A stretch of 64,000 nt of DNA from Pseudoneurospora amorphoporcata. Its lineage: Eukaryota > Ascomycota > Sordariomycetes > Sordariales > Sordariaceae. Location of the stretch: the NCBI GenBank assembly GCA_033297205.1, contig MU859083.1, positions 186,001-250,000 on the forward strand. The letters run 5' to 3'. A program made the translations under genes and the position numbers. Below the pieces are notes generated by a model that searched no databases, had not been told where the DNA came from, and saw only the letters and a list, made by a program, of their open reading frames with translations. Shown one piece after another: positions 19,858 through 31,800 of the stretch (position 1 is its first letter; each line of letters begins with the position of its first letter).

Positions 19858-22383
19858 TTATTCTACTTCCGCTTCGTCATTGCTGGGCTCGTTGTCGTTT
19901 TGAGAATCGGTTCTGTTGGCACCACGGACCAGATTGAGCAGGGCCCACCCAACTTTGGCCCCATTCGTCTTGCCATCTCCAGGGAGATTGCCCTCCTCTG
20001 TCTTGTCGTCCTGGGGAGGGTTGTTTTCATCCGTCTTACCGTTCAGGGGAATCTTGCTTTCCTCCGTCTTGTCATCCTGGATGTTCCCGTTCGTCTTGTC
20101 ATCCTTGTTGTTCCCGTTCGTCTTCCCCTTCGTCTTATCATCCTGGCCAAGACGGTTTTCGTTACCAGAAGAATCGGAATGATAAAAGGCCGCCAAGTCG
20201 ACCATATCGTCATCAGAGGACTCGTCATGGGCAGAATCCTCATCAGAAGGTTCCACAGACTGCACAGTAACCCCGACATCCTTCTTTTCGTCCAAAGAGC
20301 TCTCGGCCTCTTCGCTATTGACCTTGCCGTCGTTTTCAACAATGACAATCTTGCTCTCGGGGGTTTGAGACCCAGATAGGTCATGGTTGTCTTCCTCGTC
20401 GGCATCTTTCGAGGAGAACAGTTCATCCAAAGACTCGTCGTCAACCGTGTGTTCCCCCACCTGCACAGCGCTTGACTCCTCGTCCGCGTTGCTGTCCAAG
20501 ATAGCTTCTCCATCATCAGACTTGGGGCTAGAAGCGGCCGAGTAAAACACTACGCCGGGCTTCGTGTCAGACTTTTCTTTGCCTGATGAAGACAATGTCA
20601 CCTTTCCCAAGCCGTCCTCGTCGCTCTCCCTGTTCCGGACCGGTAAATTAAGCGTCGGCATGGGTCTGTATCCGCCATTGTCCCTGTTCCGGGTCTTCAC
20701 AGGGCTGCGTTGTCCCGCCACGATGATCATGAGGTTGTCCAGCGTGTTCTCAGTCGGCCTCACGTCCTCGAGATACTTTGCTCCGCCGACGCTAGCCTCC
20801 TTGATGATTTTGCCGTCCTCCTTTGCGGCCCGCACAAAGGCCCTTTTCCTCGCCTCCTCCTTCGACACTTCCTCATCAGCCATTCCCATCAACAACTGGT
20901 CCATCGCCTCAGTCAACATGTCCAGCGCCTCTCGCCGATACTCCAACACCCACCGCGTACCCATTGGCTTTTGCTCCTCGTGTACTTGCTCGTACCCCAG
21001 CTTCATCGCGAGCCCTTTAACCTTCTCTTCCATGTCCAAATACCTTCTCATCTTCGCATCAACCGGATACTCCACATTCCCGCTCATGGACGGCCCCGCG
21101 CCACCGTGCATCTGAAATACCTTGACATCATCGAGCAACTCAAAAGTATCACGGGTTAAATCGCCCAGCGCAGCCTGCAACTGCTTATCCGCCACTCCTG
21201 GTCTCCAAAAATCAATCACCTTCAACCCCATCACACCCTCCTTCCACTTATTCCTGTTTCCTCCATTCCCGCTCCCACTCTTGCTCCCATCCACATCTAC
21301 AGGGACACTAAAATGAAGATCCAACCCGTCCTCCCCCTTCTCCTCCTTCTTCATGGCCCTCTCATCGGCAATCCTGTACCGAACCATGACCCCCCTGCAC
21401 TTATTCTTCCTATCCGCCACACACAGCACAACGCTCTTCGTATACCCCTTCTCGACCCACACATCAAAGTTCCTCTTGCCCTTCTGCCCCTCCTTCGCCC
21501 CCGTTCTCTGCATATCCAGCGCCCTCCAGCACTCCTTGTCTTCAGTCAAACACGCCGGCAACGTCTTCATGCCCATCTTGTAGTCAAAGCCATCCGTCGT
21601 CGACATGCGGCACATGAACGGGCGAAGCGCGTACCCGCTTTCGCGACAACAGTTCTCGAGGATCTGCAGGCTGTGCGGGTCGCGGCCTTCGCGCACGAGG
21701 CGTTGCTGTTCCGCCATTTTGGCCCTTTCGTTGAGGTCGGACACGAACTTTCTGGCGCGGATGTCGCACTCCTCTTCCCGCTTTTCTTCTTGGTCGTCGT
21801 TGCCGTTGGAGGCCGACTTGTGGGGAGGAGGAAGAAGAAGCTTGGAGCTAGAGTCGGCGGGAGCAGCCGTGTTGGATAATGGTCCGGCTGCGGAAGGGGG
21901 AGCAAAAGGATGGACCGAGGGACGGCTTTCTGGCAAGGGGGCAGAGCCACGGACTGGAGGTCGAGAGGGGTCACGGAGAAAGCGTGCGGCGGACGCGGTG
22001 GTAACCTCACCCTCTTCTTCGTCGTCTGCGATAGGGATAGGTGAGCTACGTGTACCACGGCTGGCAGCGGTCACATGCGGGTTGGAAGCTCTGGTGGTGG
22101 TAGAAGGGACAAGCTCGGCGAGATCAGGAGCAGGAGCGGAAGCCGGGGGAGGGGGAGGAGGAAAAGGAGCGGCAAGAAGAGGACTGGAGGGACGACGGCA
22201 AGGACTGGAGGGATGACGGCGAGGACTGGGGGAACGACCGTGGCGAGGACGAGGTGCACGAGGTGGATCGTTGTAGCAGTTCGTATTGTCCGTACCACTC
22301 TCCGAGGCGATCCTCGGGCGTTTCAACTGGCGGCCGCGCTCCGAGTTGTCGGGGTTTTCGTCGGAGGAAGGAGGGGAATTCAT
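19858..22383 (-). CDS. Large hypothetical protein with repetitive acidic C-terminus, 841 aa
   Basis: Uninterrupted frame from ATG 22383 to the stop at 19858. I do not recognise a domain. Residues 1-45 are basic and contain RGRQLKRPRI, a possible nuclear signal. Residues 45-130 are Pro/Ser/Arg low complexity. The part most likely to fold is about 205-540, starting with DIRARKFVSDLNERAKMAEQ and including CRESGYALRPFMCRM, VVLCVADRKNKCRGVMVRYRI and the helical RWVLEYRREALDMLTEA. From about 570 onward it is acidic and Ser-rich. At about 745-820 there are degenerate repeats around DDKT and NGKT. The length of the open frame and the third-position bias make it a genuine gene. Function is unknown and I make no guess. 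Confidence 0.78.
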   Translation of the reverse strand: MNSPPSSDENPDNSERGRQLKRPRIASESGTDNTNCYNDPPRAPRPRHGRSPSPRRHPSSPCRRPSSPLLAAPFPPPPPPASAPAPDLAELVPSTTTRASNPHVTAASRGTRSSPIPIADDEEEGEVTTASAARFLRDPSRPPVRGSAPLPESRPSVHPFAPPSAAGPLSNTAAPADSSSKLLLPPPHKSASNGNDDQEEKREEECDIRARKFVSDLNERAKMAEQQRLVREGRDPHSLQILENCCRESGYALRPFMCRMSTTDGFDYKMGMKTLPACLTEDKECWRALDMQRTGAKEGQKGKRNFDVWVEKGYTKSVVLCVADRKNKCRGVMVRYRIADERAMKKEEKGEDGLDLHFSVPVDVDGSKSGSGNGGNRNKWKEGVMGLKVIDFWRPGVADKQLQAALGDLTRDTFELLDDVKVFQMHGGAGPSMSGNVEYPVDAKMRRYLDMEEKVKGLAMKLGYEQVHEEQKPMGTRWVLEYRREALDMLTEAMDQLLMGMADEEVSKEEARKRAFVRAAKEDGKIIKEASVGGAKYLEDVRPTENTLDNLMIIVAGQRSPVKTRNRDNGGYRPMPTLNLPVRNRESDEDGLGKVTLSSSGKEKSDTKPGVVFYSAASSPKSDDGEAILDSNADEESSAVQVGEHTVDDESLDELFSSKDADEEDNHDLSGSQTPESKIVIVENDGKVNSEEAESSLDEKKDVGVTVQSVEPSDEDSAHDESSDDDMVDLAAFYHSDSSGNENRLGQDDKTKGKTNGNNKDDKTNGNIQDDKTEESKIPLNGKTDENNPPQDDKTEEGNLPGDGKTNGAKVGWALLNLVRGANRTDSQNDNEPSNDEAEVE

Positions 22384-24691
22384 TTTTGGTGGTATCTAGT
22401 TAGCTTGGGAATTCTGAGTGTACCTAGTGTGTGTTTGTGTTAAAGTTGGCTCGGTTGTTTATGGCAGTTTGTTTGGAGACTTGACGTGGGAAGCAGACTT
22501 GACTGGAGTGGTGTTTGTAGTCGTGATCAAGGATGTTTCGTATTGTGTTGATGGATAGTAACCAAAGCTTTGCAGTGTAGTATCGTGTGATGGTGTAGTT
22601 GCTGGAGTACGATCAAATGATTTTGGTAACACTTGATGTTATGTTGGTGACAATGACTGGAGTGCGGACTGGGTGAAGTAATGGAATGGATTTGAACTCA
22701 CTTTATCTCCTAGGCCAGAGACTGGAGGAGGCCGTTGTTGCCATTTACCCAGATTGCGCTTTCCTTCAAAGACATCCGCTCCTTGGAGGACTGCAACTTT
22801 CACTTTCCCTGGAGGCGAAATGGAATGAACTTAAGTCTGGTGGTGGCTCAGATTTCCTCTGTTATCCACATGAGACGGCATTGCCTTGCCTGCAAGACTC
22901 GAGCTGGTCAAGGCAAAGGCCAGCATTGCATCTGCGACTTGACGATTTCACCTGCACCTGTGATATTCGCTCAAAGATGCCAGGGCCGACACACCTCCTT
23001 CGGCTGCCCGTGCCCAACAGAGACTGGAGGAGGAGTGAACACGTCGAGTCACACGTCCTTCATTTGCAAATACAACTGGCCTCCGTCCTGTTTCTCCTGT
23101 TTCTCCTGTGATGGATGGAAGCCACCACCAGACGGTTAGAAATGGTAACAACTTCCGTCTTGTTACTACTATGGTGTTGTCCGGAACTCGCCCGTAGGAC
23201 CATCATGACGGACATGCAACATTGCAGTATGTAGTGCATTATCAGTGCCCTAGAATACTTCCTATGGAGACTTGAGCGTAAATAGGTAGAGATGGACCTT
23301 TTGTCCAGTTCAAACAACCGGCGTATTATACATGTAGTAAGCTTTCGGCTTGAGTGAACTTGATGATGGCCGAGTAAAGGTAGGTATCTAGCGCATGAGT
23401 ACCTACATCTACGTGGTCTTCGTCTCTTCCTCGGAAAGAAGACGGCACAAAGTCGTTGTCCGGCTTCTTAGCGAGGACCCTGACGGACGGTCTAGCCCCA
23501 CATACGGATATCCGGGCCTTATCGGGATCCACATCTCCGATCGGGGCGGTCGGACCCGGAACATGCTCACCGTCATTGGCCGAATCGATAAGTCTTGTAC
23601 ACCGCGGTGAGAAGACGGTGAGAAGACGGTGAAGACCACTGCTGCCTGCGTCGCCGGTGCACTCAAGCACCCACCGTGCACGGACTCTCAACGTTCCTTC
23701 CACAATCATATTGGATCACGACCGCGAAACGAATCCCAAAAGCAGGAAGGAGCCTTTGACAAACAGTGCCCTGTCGCGAAACTCTCAGCCACATTGAAAG
23801 AATTTTCTATTCTCAGATTTTGGTTACGACGGTTCCTGTCACTTTGCATCTAGCCGACTCGATTGCTACTATCCAGAGGCGAACCAACACCACAACGACC
23901 AGAGGCTTAAACTCACGACTAATCTCCACCCTTCCACGATAATCAGGACAGTGCTTTTCGCTGTGCGCCGTGTGACACCCAAGACCCAAGTCCCGGCATT
24001 GCATCGTCTTGTCGGCCGACACCCGCTCTCCCCCAGAGGTAGGCATATTTCGTATCAAAGCCCTGACGACTTCCGATTAGAACTGGCTCACGTAGCCTTC
24101 TTCGCAACGGCGGACAGCCAAGAAAGAGCACAGCAAGTCGTACCATTGACACTCTGCAACACTTCGCCCGCCTCATTTCCTATACAACAAGGTGTTCTGG
24201 GCTCCCAGGACGATACTAGGAGCTCCCACATGGATGGTATGACTGTGAGACTGTGTTACGGCGTGGGGGAAAAGGCTGATCCCAAATGGATGGCCTGGGC
24301 CCTCCTCATGGCTGGGTTCACTTTGGCTAATGAAGCTAGCTAGCTGCCTTGACAGACAGAGCAACATAGCTACCACGCCCAGACATCACAACACTCCTCT
24401 TCGACGCCCCGCAGGTGTTGTAAAGCGTACCGGAAGGGTCCGAAGAGGCTCGACACGCCATCGAGCTCACGCCGTGTTACAGCCAAGTACTTGTACAGCC
24501 GCTTCTCGTGTCACAGTATCAGGTAGGTTGTCTTAGCATAACCTCCGGAGCCTCATCACGCCACCCAGTGCTTCTATTCCACTGACCCTGGCATATCCTT
24601 TCTGTCTAACTCATGCTTCACCCAGCACCCGGTCACTTTGAGCAGCCCCGACCGTCTCCGTTCGATTCCGATCATTGGCCATCTATCCAAC
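22384..24691. other. 2.3-kb divergent intergenic region
   Basis: Lies between the starts of the 841-aa gene (-) and XLF (+). Contains a triplicated GGTGAGAAGAC unit near 23607-23632 and TAGGTA words at 23286 and 23380. A cysteine-rich frame at 22735-23139 is discussed as a finding but is not called as a gene. An ATG at 24613 opens a 69-codon frame overlapping the XLF start out of frame and could act as an upstream open reading frame if transcribed. Confidence 0.55.
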
Positions 24692-26230
24692 ATGCCCAAC
24701 TCTCCGCCATGGAGCCCGCTTCCAGTCGCCGTTCCGGGCATACCCAACCTTTTGGTTGCCACCGACTTCACGGCCCAGTCATACAAGGTACAACTGACGG
24801 ATCTTGCCAACGTCTGGGTTGAGAGCATGGAGAGACGACCCATGATGGGAAGAGCATCGGCCGAGGACACCAGTATTGACCCAACAGACGGCAATGAGAA
24901 CTTGCAGAGGTTGCTGGATTGGATCCGAGCTGCCTTTGACGTTGACGACCCAGAGCATCCCAACACGTCGATGACCCTCAGCAAAGGCAAAGACGATTCT
25001 GTCGAGGTTCATATCACTTGCATCCTCCCTGAGCCTTTCAAGCCATTGAAGTGGCCACTGTACTTGAAAAAGTGCCCTGCCTCTACGCTTGCGACGGAAC
25101 TTGTGTTGCCACTGATCCAATCGCACGAGGCTCGAGCCCAGGAGATTGATCATCTCATTGCTACCATTCGCGACAAGGACGCCGTCATTAACAGACTTGT
25201 AGACAAGCTGGAGTCCAACGGTATGGGGCTCGAGCACATTTTCAACAAACTGTTAGGCAAACGCAAAGTCAAGAGGAAGGAAGCAGAAGGCAAGATCAAG
25301 GGTCTCGCGCCCTTTGTCGAAGCAGACTTCAGAAAACATGGAGTACAAGAAGCCCCTAGATCAACAGACATCCCTGCGCTCCTCGATACTGTCTTCCGCG
25401 ATACCGGCCTCAAGCACAACCCGGAAATGGAGTTTGAAGCATCAGCCATGCTAGATAGCTGGTGGACTGAGCTCGGAAGAGGAAGAAAGGTTATCCTCGC
25501 CGAACGGTCAAAGAGAAAAACGCAGACGCCTCCACCGCCAGAATCACCAGGGAAGGTAGACGGTGGCGATGACTTCCAAGTGCAAGCCACGCCGCCTAAA
25601 TTCAGGTCAGCGAACAAGAGACGTGGTACCGCCACGCGTCAAACAGTCATTGACGATGACGACACCACATCGGACGGCGAGGACGAAGATGTGCAGATGA
25701 CCCAGAGCCCACCTCAACGTTCTACCATGGCCTCGCCCAAGAGCACACCAGCTCGTCGACTGGGCGCTCTTGGCGGCCGGAAGCGACCGCCTAGCCGCTC
25801 ACCCTCGCCAGCAATACCCGATGAAGACCATGTTATGGCCTCTGAAACAGCTTCAGAAGCAGAGGAAGACGCGCCCACTCCTCCCCCCTCGTCCAAGCCT
25901 GCCGCCAAAAAGGGAGGACGTGGTCGTATAGGGGGTATAGGCGGTAAAGCGAAGCAGAAAGAGCCTGAGCTTGAACCTGAGCCTGCACCATCGCCATCTC
26001 CACCTCCTGCTTCTCAGCCAAAGAGACACAAGCTGGGAATGATTGGACAAGCTCCGTCTCCCAAGCCAGATAATAGGGTTACCAGTCGCGGTAGAAGCAA
26101 GAGCCCCAGCGCGGCACCCAGACCACGGGAAACGTCCGAGGAGCGAGCAGATCGGAAGCGAGCCGAGCTGCAGAAGGAACTGGAGAGGAAAGCTGTCGCG
26201 GGGGCAGCCAAGAAGAAACGCAGGTTCTGA
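24692..26230 (+). CDS. nej1: XLF/Nej1 non-homologous end-joining factor, 512 aa
   Basis: Nuclear DNA-repair protein that bridges broken ends with XRCC4/Lif1 and stimulates ligase IV. The N-terminal head domain is diagnostic: WSPLPVAVPGIPNLLVATDF (7-26), the tryptophan in LTDLANVWVESMERR (35-49) and the family signature TSIDP (60-64). A long helical stalk follows at about 155-215 (SHEARAQEIDHLIATIRDKD and onward), as expected for the coiled coil. The remainder is a long disordered tail, absent from the human protein, with SP sites, three copies of a [RK][LI]Gx[LI]G motif (356-362, 412-418, 447-453), basic patches and the extreme C-terminus KKKRRF. That ending resembles the basic-plus-Phe Ku-binding motif of XLF proteins. 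The frame is open upstream to 24638, but the first ATG is 24692. Intronless. Confidence 0.9.
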   Translation: MPNSPPWSPLPVAVPGIPNLLVATDFTAQSYKVQLTDLANVWVESMERRPMMGRASAEDTSIDPTDGNENLQRLLDWIRAAFDVDDPEHPNTSMTLSKGKDDSVEVHITCILPEPFKPLKWPLYLKKCPASTLATELVLPLIQSHEARAQEIDHLIATIRDKDAVINRLVDKLESNGMGLEHIFNKLLGKRKVKRKEAEGKIKGLAPFVEADFRKHGVQEAPRSTDIPALLDTVFRDTGLKHNPEMEFEASAMLDSWWTELGRGRKVILAERSKRKTQTPPPPESPGKVDGGDDFQVQATPPKFRSANKRRGTATRQTVIDDDDTTSDGEDEDVQMTQSPPQRSTMASPKSTPARRLGALGGRKRPPSRSPSPAIPDEDHVMASETASEAEEDAPTPPPSSKPAAKKGGRGRIGGIGGKAKQKEPELEPEPAPSPSPPPASQPKRHKLGMIGQAPSPKPDNRVTSRGRSKSPSAAPRPRETSEERADRKRAELQKELERKAVAGAAKKKRRF

Positions 26231-28824
26231 TGGCGGAGAGGACGCTCAATTGCTTCTCTCCTCTCCCCAGCGTGGATATTACCGCTGTAAGCAAAGTATC
26301 CGAAACAATCTTTCCTGGACCTGATAGTTTACCGTGTCAAGATGACAGGATTGCTCTTCACATATGCGTACGTAAAGTCGCATAGATAGACGCCCAGGTC
26401 CCCCCCCGCGGCCGTGAGGTGCTGGCGCTGCTGGATATAAAGACACACTTGTCACACACGGAAGATCAACCCGCTGGAGGATCTCGGATGCGATGTGTTT
26501 GGGACGACACCACAACCCCTTTTTGCATGGCTCTGGATGTTGACATGTCATTTCCGCCCGGCACCTTGCAGACTCGTGAGACTGCCGATTTCCGTCTCGC
26601 ACGGTCGAGTCTAGGATGGTGGCTATCATCCATCGAGGTCATCGCCACCGAGCCATACCTCCTATTCTTGTTGATAAGGGTACCGCGCCTACGGAGTTGC
26701 TAAAGTAGAGCCCGGGACGGGCCAAAGAACCCTTCCGTGGCACCGGCTTTAAAAACACGGAGCCCCTCGGTACCAGTCAGCATCGGCCCCACGATGAGCT
26801 CCGCGACCGCCTGTCACACACCACCTGCTCCTTCCCGTCCAAGCGCTCCAGTGTCCCTTCTGTCAATCCTGCGGCGTCGTCAGCATCAATGTACCATGCA
26901 TTTTCAAGCCTTCCTTGCATCCTGCGGGTCTTCTGTGACAGGTGACAAAAGTGTTGTGGTACCGACACGGGTCTGGAACTGAACCGAGCGTGACATGACG
27001 GGTAGCACAAACAGACCGGGGATTTTCCGTGAATGTGGGAGCATGGACCGCGGTGCATCGATGCCGTTCGAACGTGGGCTACGCCCATGACGGAGTGTCT
27101 CTGGCTGTCTGCCCTGAAAGTGTGTGACCATCACGTACGGCCGGGGAAGAGAAGAAACTGGTGATACGGCATGGACGTGGGCAGAGAGCGACATCATGGT
27201 AGCCGCGCTGGCTTGAAGGGCGCATGGAGGGTCCATTCTATGGAAGTGTTCGACATCCTTCACAAGTGGAAACGACGGACGCAGCCTCGCCATCCAGACC
27301 GTCCGGTCTTGTTGAGCCGCAACGGACGGTCAGACAAGCCACGAGCACTCGGTTATAATATCTCCGTCTGTTACGGTTCTACGATGAAGGCGAATACGAA
27401 GGTCGATGTGTTTCAGTAAGGTTCACGAAATATCACATGCACGCTCAATGCTCCAATCGTTGCAGTATATTGCACTTGTAGAAGGTTTTCCCCGTCATCA
27501 GTCACCTTGTATGTTTCTCAAGCAGCCGTGTTCCTGGATAGGGCTATGGGTTGGGGAGAGATAGCCTTGCGCAACCTTAGTCTTTCAGTTACCTAGTCTT
27601 TGGGATGAAGCTCAGTCTTGGTTGTGGTCAATGCCATGGCGAAGAATGGAAGTTAGACACATGGCAGATGGCTCATCATCCCCATCAATATCATTCCGAT
27701 TATGACGCCAACAGCCACGTCCGTACCCCATGTTTGTCCCTTAGACCCGCCTCGTCTCTTCCCATGCGATGAGAACTAGGTACTTGAGGATATGCTCCGT
27801 GTACAGGTATGTTGATACTCAGCTAGAATAGACTAACACCCTCACCTCATCATTATCGGACTCCAGTCATGTTTCCATGCTCGGCACTGAGCTGGGCAAG
27901 GCGCTATTACCGGCAAATACTTCCCATCAGTTTTACATGTGGGTGTGCGGTTAGCTGGATTGATACCTTATCCTTGGTGACGATACCAGGCTTCAAAGTA
28001 AGGTAGGTACCTACCATCAACACCAACGATGTCAGGATTTTTACATGTAGCTACCCACAGACACCATGATTTCCTTCGCGGAGGTCCAGTCTGGTTCATG
28101 TCTGTCCTTTCATCACGCACAACACGCACAACATGGAGCCTTGCTCCTCCTCCACCACCTCGACGCTACCTACCTTACGAACATTGCGTACATATCTTAC
28201 CTATATCCAGATGATGCACGACAATGGACAGTTACCGTAGTCTACTTGGTTGGTGATCTGTTGTCAAGCCCTGATTCGCACAGGCACTCATACTTCCATT
28301 GATACCAGGCACATCACATCACGTCTCTACCCGGAATAGGGGACTGGACAAAGAAGTGATACTACCTACCGTACCTACCACTTAACCCCCGTCAACCATG
28401 CCCGTCAACCATGCAGTAACAAGACCCGAGCATACCTTACCTACCTAATCAGTGTGGATAGAAAGCCTTGGAGGACTGGAGTTTGGCTGGGTCCCGGTCT
28501 CTGCTGCTGCTGATCATGCCATATCTGACGCCAGCGCCATCGAAGGCTTAGGTATCGAAGGGGCGATCAAGATGTGATATCTCTTTTTAGCGCAAACGGG
28601 CCAGGCCTCGCGGCATCGCGGAAGCAGATCATCGGCGATAGTTACCTAAGATATGGCTCCGAAATGGACGACGCGGCGGAAAGTGGTGAAGGTGGTAGGA
28701 ACTAGGAAATTTGTCGCTATAAAGGAAGAGTTCCACAAGAGGAAATTTCACGCTTCAATGCTTCTTTCTTTTGCGTGGGGGATATCCAGGGGATCCAGTG
28801 CTGGCTTCACCGGCTTCAATTCTC

Positions 28825-28828
<4 letters not shown>

Positions 28829-28859
<31 letters not shown>
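28829..28859. repeat. Poly(T) run
   Basis: Thirty-one T residues preceded by TCTCCCTC and followed by CTTCTTGGG. No flanking duplication was found to suggest a retroposed transcript in minus orientation. Confidence 0.85.
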
Positions 28860-31800
28860 CTTCTTGGGTCTGGTCTGGATATCACGATCATCTTTACTGA
28901 GACCAGACCCCTAGAGGTACATACATGCGCTATGATGTTGCACCCACGTTGACGGCCACCCACACATCATTTTCATTTTCACTTCATCAGTCAGTGCAGT
29001 GCAGTCAGCGGGCGTTGTAAAGAAGAAAAGCCCTGGCCTTCACGGATGACTGGAAGAAAAGGCGGAATCATCCATGTTATGGGTGACGACGGCGGAAACG
29101 GGAAAGATGCATGATGCTACTGCACCGGCTTCCACCCGTATGTATGTACAATGTAAGGCTTTTTGTTCACGTTCTTGTTTTGCCGTCAAGTTTTTCTGGC
29201 CGGCCTTCAAACGGCATTTTCATTATTGGATGTTCTTTGGACAATGTGCGAGTGTGTGTGTGCTAATGCAGACACCACACCACGTTGACTAGGATCTGAG
29301 AATTATGACAGCCTGCTGGCCTGCTGGACTATCTTCATCAAAAGGAAAGATGCTGAAGCCCGTTTGGCAGGTCTGCATAGTTAAATGGATGATACATGTA
29401 CCACTAGGTATGATGGTGACGATGCCGTGCCCTGACTTCCCCTCAGTCTGAATGGCAGTTAGTTAAGTGACAGATGACATATCGGCCCGCTACAGAACAC
29501 TGCACGACCCCTCCGAATAGAGTTACCTAGGCATCGTACGGCAACCGGATTGGGTGGTTCGGCTGGAGTGTCACTCAGTTTTAGGCAAGGTAAGTACCTC
29601 TAAGTATAAGCTGCCCTTTACGCTACGCTTGGATAGGAAACCAGATCGTGGACAACGCTAATCAATCCTTTTTTTGCTCTGTTTCTTTTCTTTTCTTCCT
29701 TCACAAGAAGACGAAGAGGAGGGAAGTGGAGAGCATTATTGTAGGTGCCTTAATGCAGAAATGGCCCAAGTACCTGGTTCCGTTCCATCACTCATTCAGT
29801 AAGACACGATCCAATCTGGATCCACAAGCGGGAGACCCCGATTAGATCGATTGAGTGGATGTGATGGCACCAAATTTCCAAAAACTTGGTCGGAGCAATG
29901 AGCGTTCAGCTTTTCCAGTCCCCCTCGTTGACGAGAATGTGAAGTGACAGGCGAGGACCCCCTTTTTTTGCCCTTCGCTTTTCTCTCGTTGGTTGGTTGA
30001 GGTGTTGTCGTTGGCGGGCTAACCTGACCTCCCTGCTCAACGAACCATACAGTGAATGGTAACTCGCTATCACCTACAGCTACAGGTGACATGACAGGCA
30101 GGACTAGCGGCCCGGAATGGCAAAAGACAGGCTAAAAGACCACTAGTTTCAGCGCCTCGGTGGGTGAAGGGTAAGGTAGCAATGGTGGGGGCAGGGAACA
30201 GGATAGAACAGGGAATAAATAATCTGGGAGGGTTGACGAGGCCAAGCAGACGCGATGCAACTTCCCATGGGCTGATCTTTTGGCGCTATGAGGTGCGCTA
30301 TGAGAATTGCCTGTGGAATCTCTGAATCTTCCCACCTAAAGACGAGCGGGAATAACTCAAAAAGGGAAGCTTTCCCAGGTTCCCCGGTTGTCATAGTGGT
30401 ACCAGTAGTTGGGATAAGTGATGAGTGCAACTAAACCATCATTTTTTTGTGATGTTGTAGCGGTGATGGTTGCATGTGTGATGGTCGCAGTGAACCGAAA
30501 GGCGAGGGAGGATCTACGGAGCCGGACGGGCCAGATGACATAGCCGTGGAGTGGAGGTGGTTGAATGGGCCGTCATCTTTAACAACAACAACCAAAGACC
30601 TGATGCATGCAGAGAAAAGAAAGGAAGAAAGAGAAGAGGAGAACGACGAACCAATTACCAGAGAGTTGTCGTAGGAATCCTGCAGGTGTCAAAAGCGCAG
30701 CTGAGTGAGCGATGAGGACTCTGTTCAGACATTTGGGCACCTAATGAGGGTGTATAGGTTTATGGGAAATGGGGGGATGAGAAGATCCCCCTCTCGTGAT
30801 CAGCAAAAAAGAAGAAACGAAAGGATGACAAGAGCTCCTGTTAGTCTACCGGTCGCTTCAATATCCGCGAAACAGCGCTGACAGAGACCGACAATCTTTC
30901 CCGGACTCGGAGTTGTGCAGAGAGACAACCTGGAGACGGTCAACGGTTTAATGGTGGCGTTCCGGCGGTATCTCCGTGATGGCTTCAATACGTGCCGTCT
31001 CGTGAAGACCGGAACCGGGACTGTCGCCGTCGCTATTGGCTGGCAGGGCAGTCCATATCTCCATGCACCGCTCGGGTCCTTCACCCAAAGAACAGTCGAC
31101 GGCAGACGATGCCTCCAATAACCAGCGGACAACAAACGCATTTCTTGCAGTGGTGCTGCCACCGCTAGAATATCTGCGGTCTGCGAGCTGTATGATGTGT
31201 GCAGTGCATTGGAGGTGACAACATGGACGTCGAGATGTTCGTACCTTGGTCTGCTTCCCCGGCTTCAATTCTGGGCTGTTAGGTCCAGTTCGCATCGCTT
31301 CAGCCCAGTTGCAATTTGCAGTATTCGTACACAGTATGGAATCGGTCCTAGGGTATGTGTATTTCGCCCTGGAGAACGGCATGTGTCGTCGCTACCGACA
31401 GGCTCCAGGTACCAAAGTCCCCTTCAACACGACATTGCCCGCTCCGTATAGCGTAATGGCTGTCATTGGGCAGGGGCAGTCTGCCAGCCATTCGTACCTA
31501 CCCAGTGCCCAGCTACGGCCAAAGCAGGGGAGGGGTGTGTCCTTAAGGCCAGTAAGTACCGAGTACTTGCCCCTCTTCATCCCTCTGAACCAACGCTGAC
31601 AGGTACAGGAGACCCAATTCGCTACTGTAAGTGCAACTCTCCTTACGAACCTCCTCCTCTTCTCGGCCCAAACCGACGGTTCTCGGGTGCACGTTGTCGC
31701 GCAATCTCGCCTCTTTTGCCACCTCAGTGCCGTCTACCTCTGCAGTCTCGGAGCGGAGATGGGCGACAGAGATAGGGAGACGTAAGGCGTGTTTCACCAC

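Noticed and set aside
19900..22216. Long plus-strand frames (159, 183, 188, 203 codons) opposite the 841-aa gene
   Set aside because: Antisense shadows of a long coding exon with strong codon bias.
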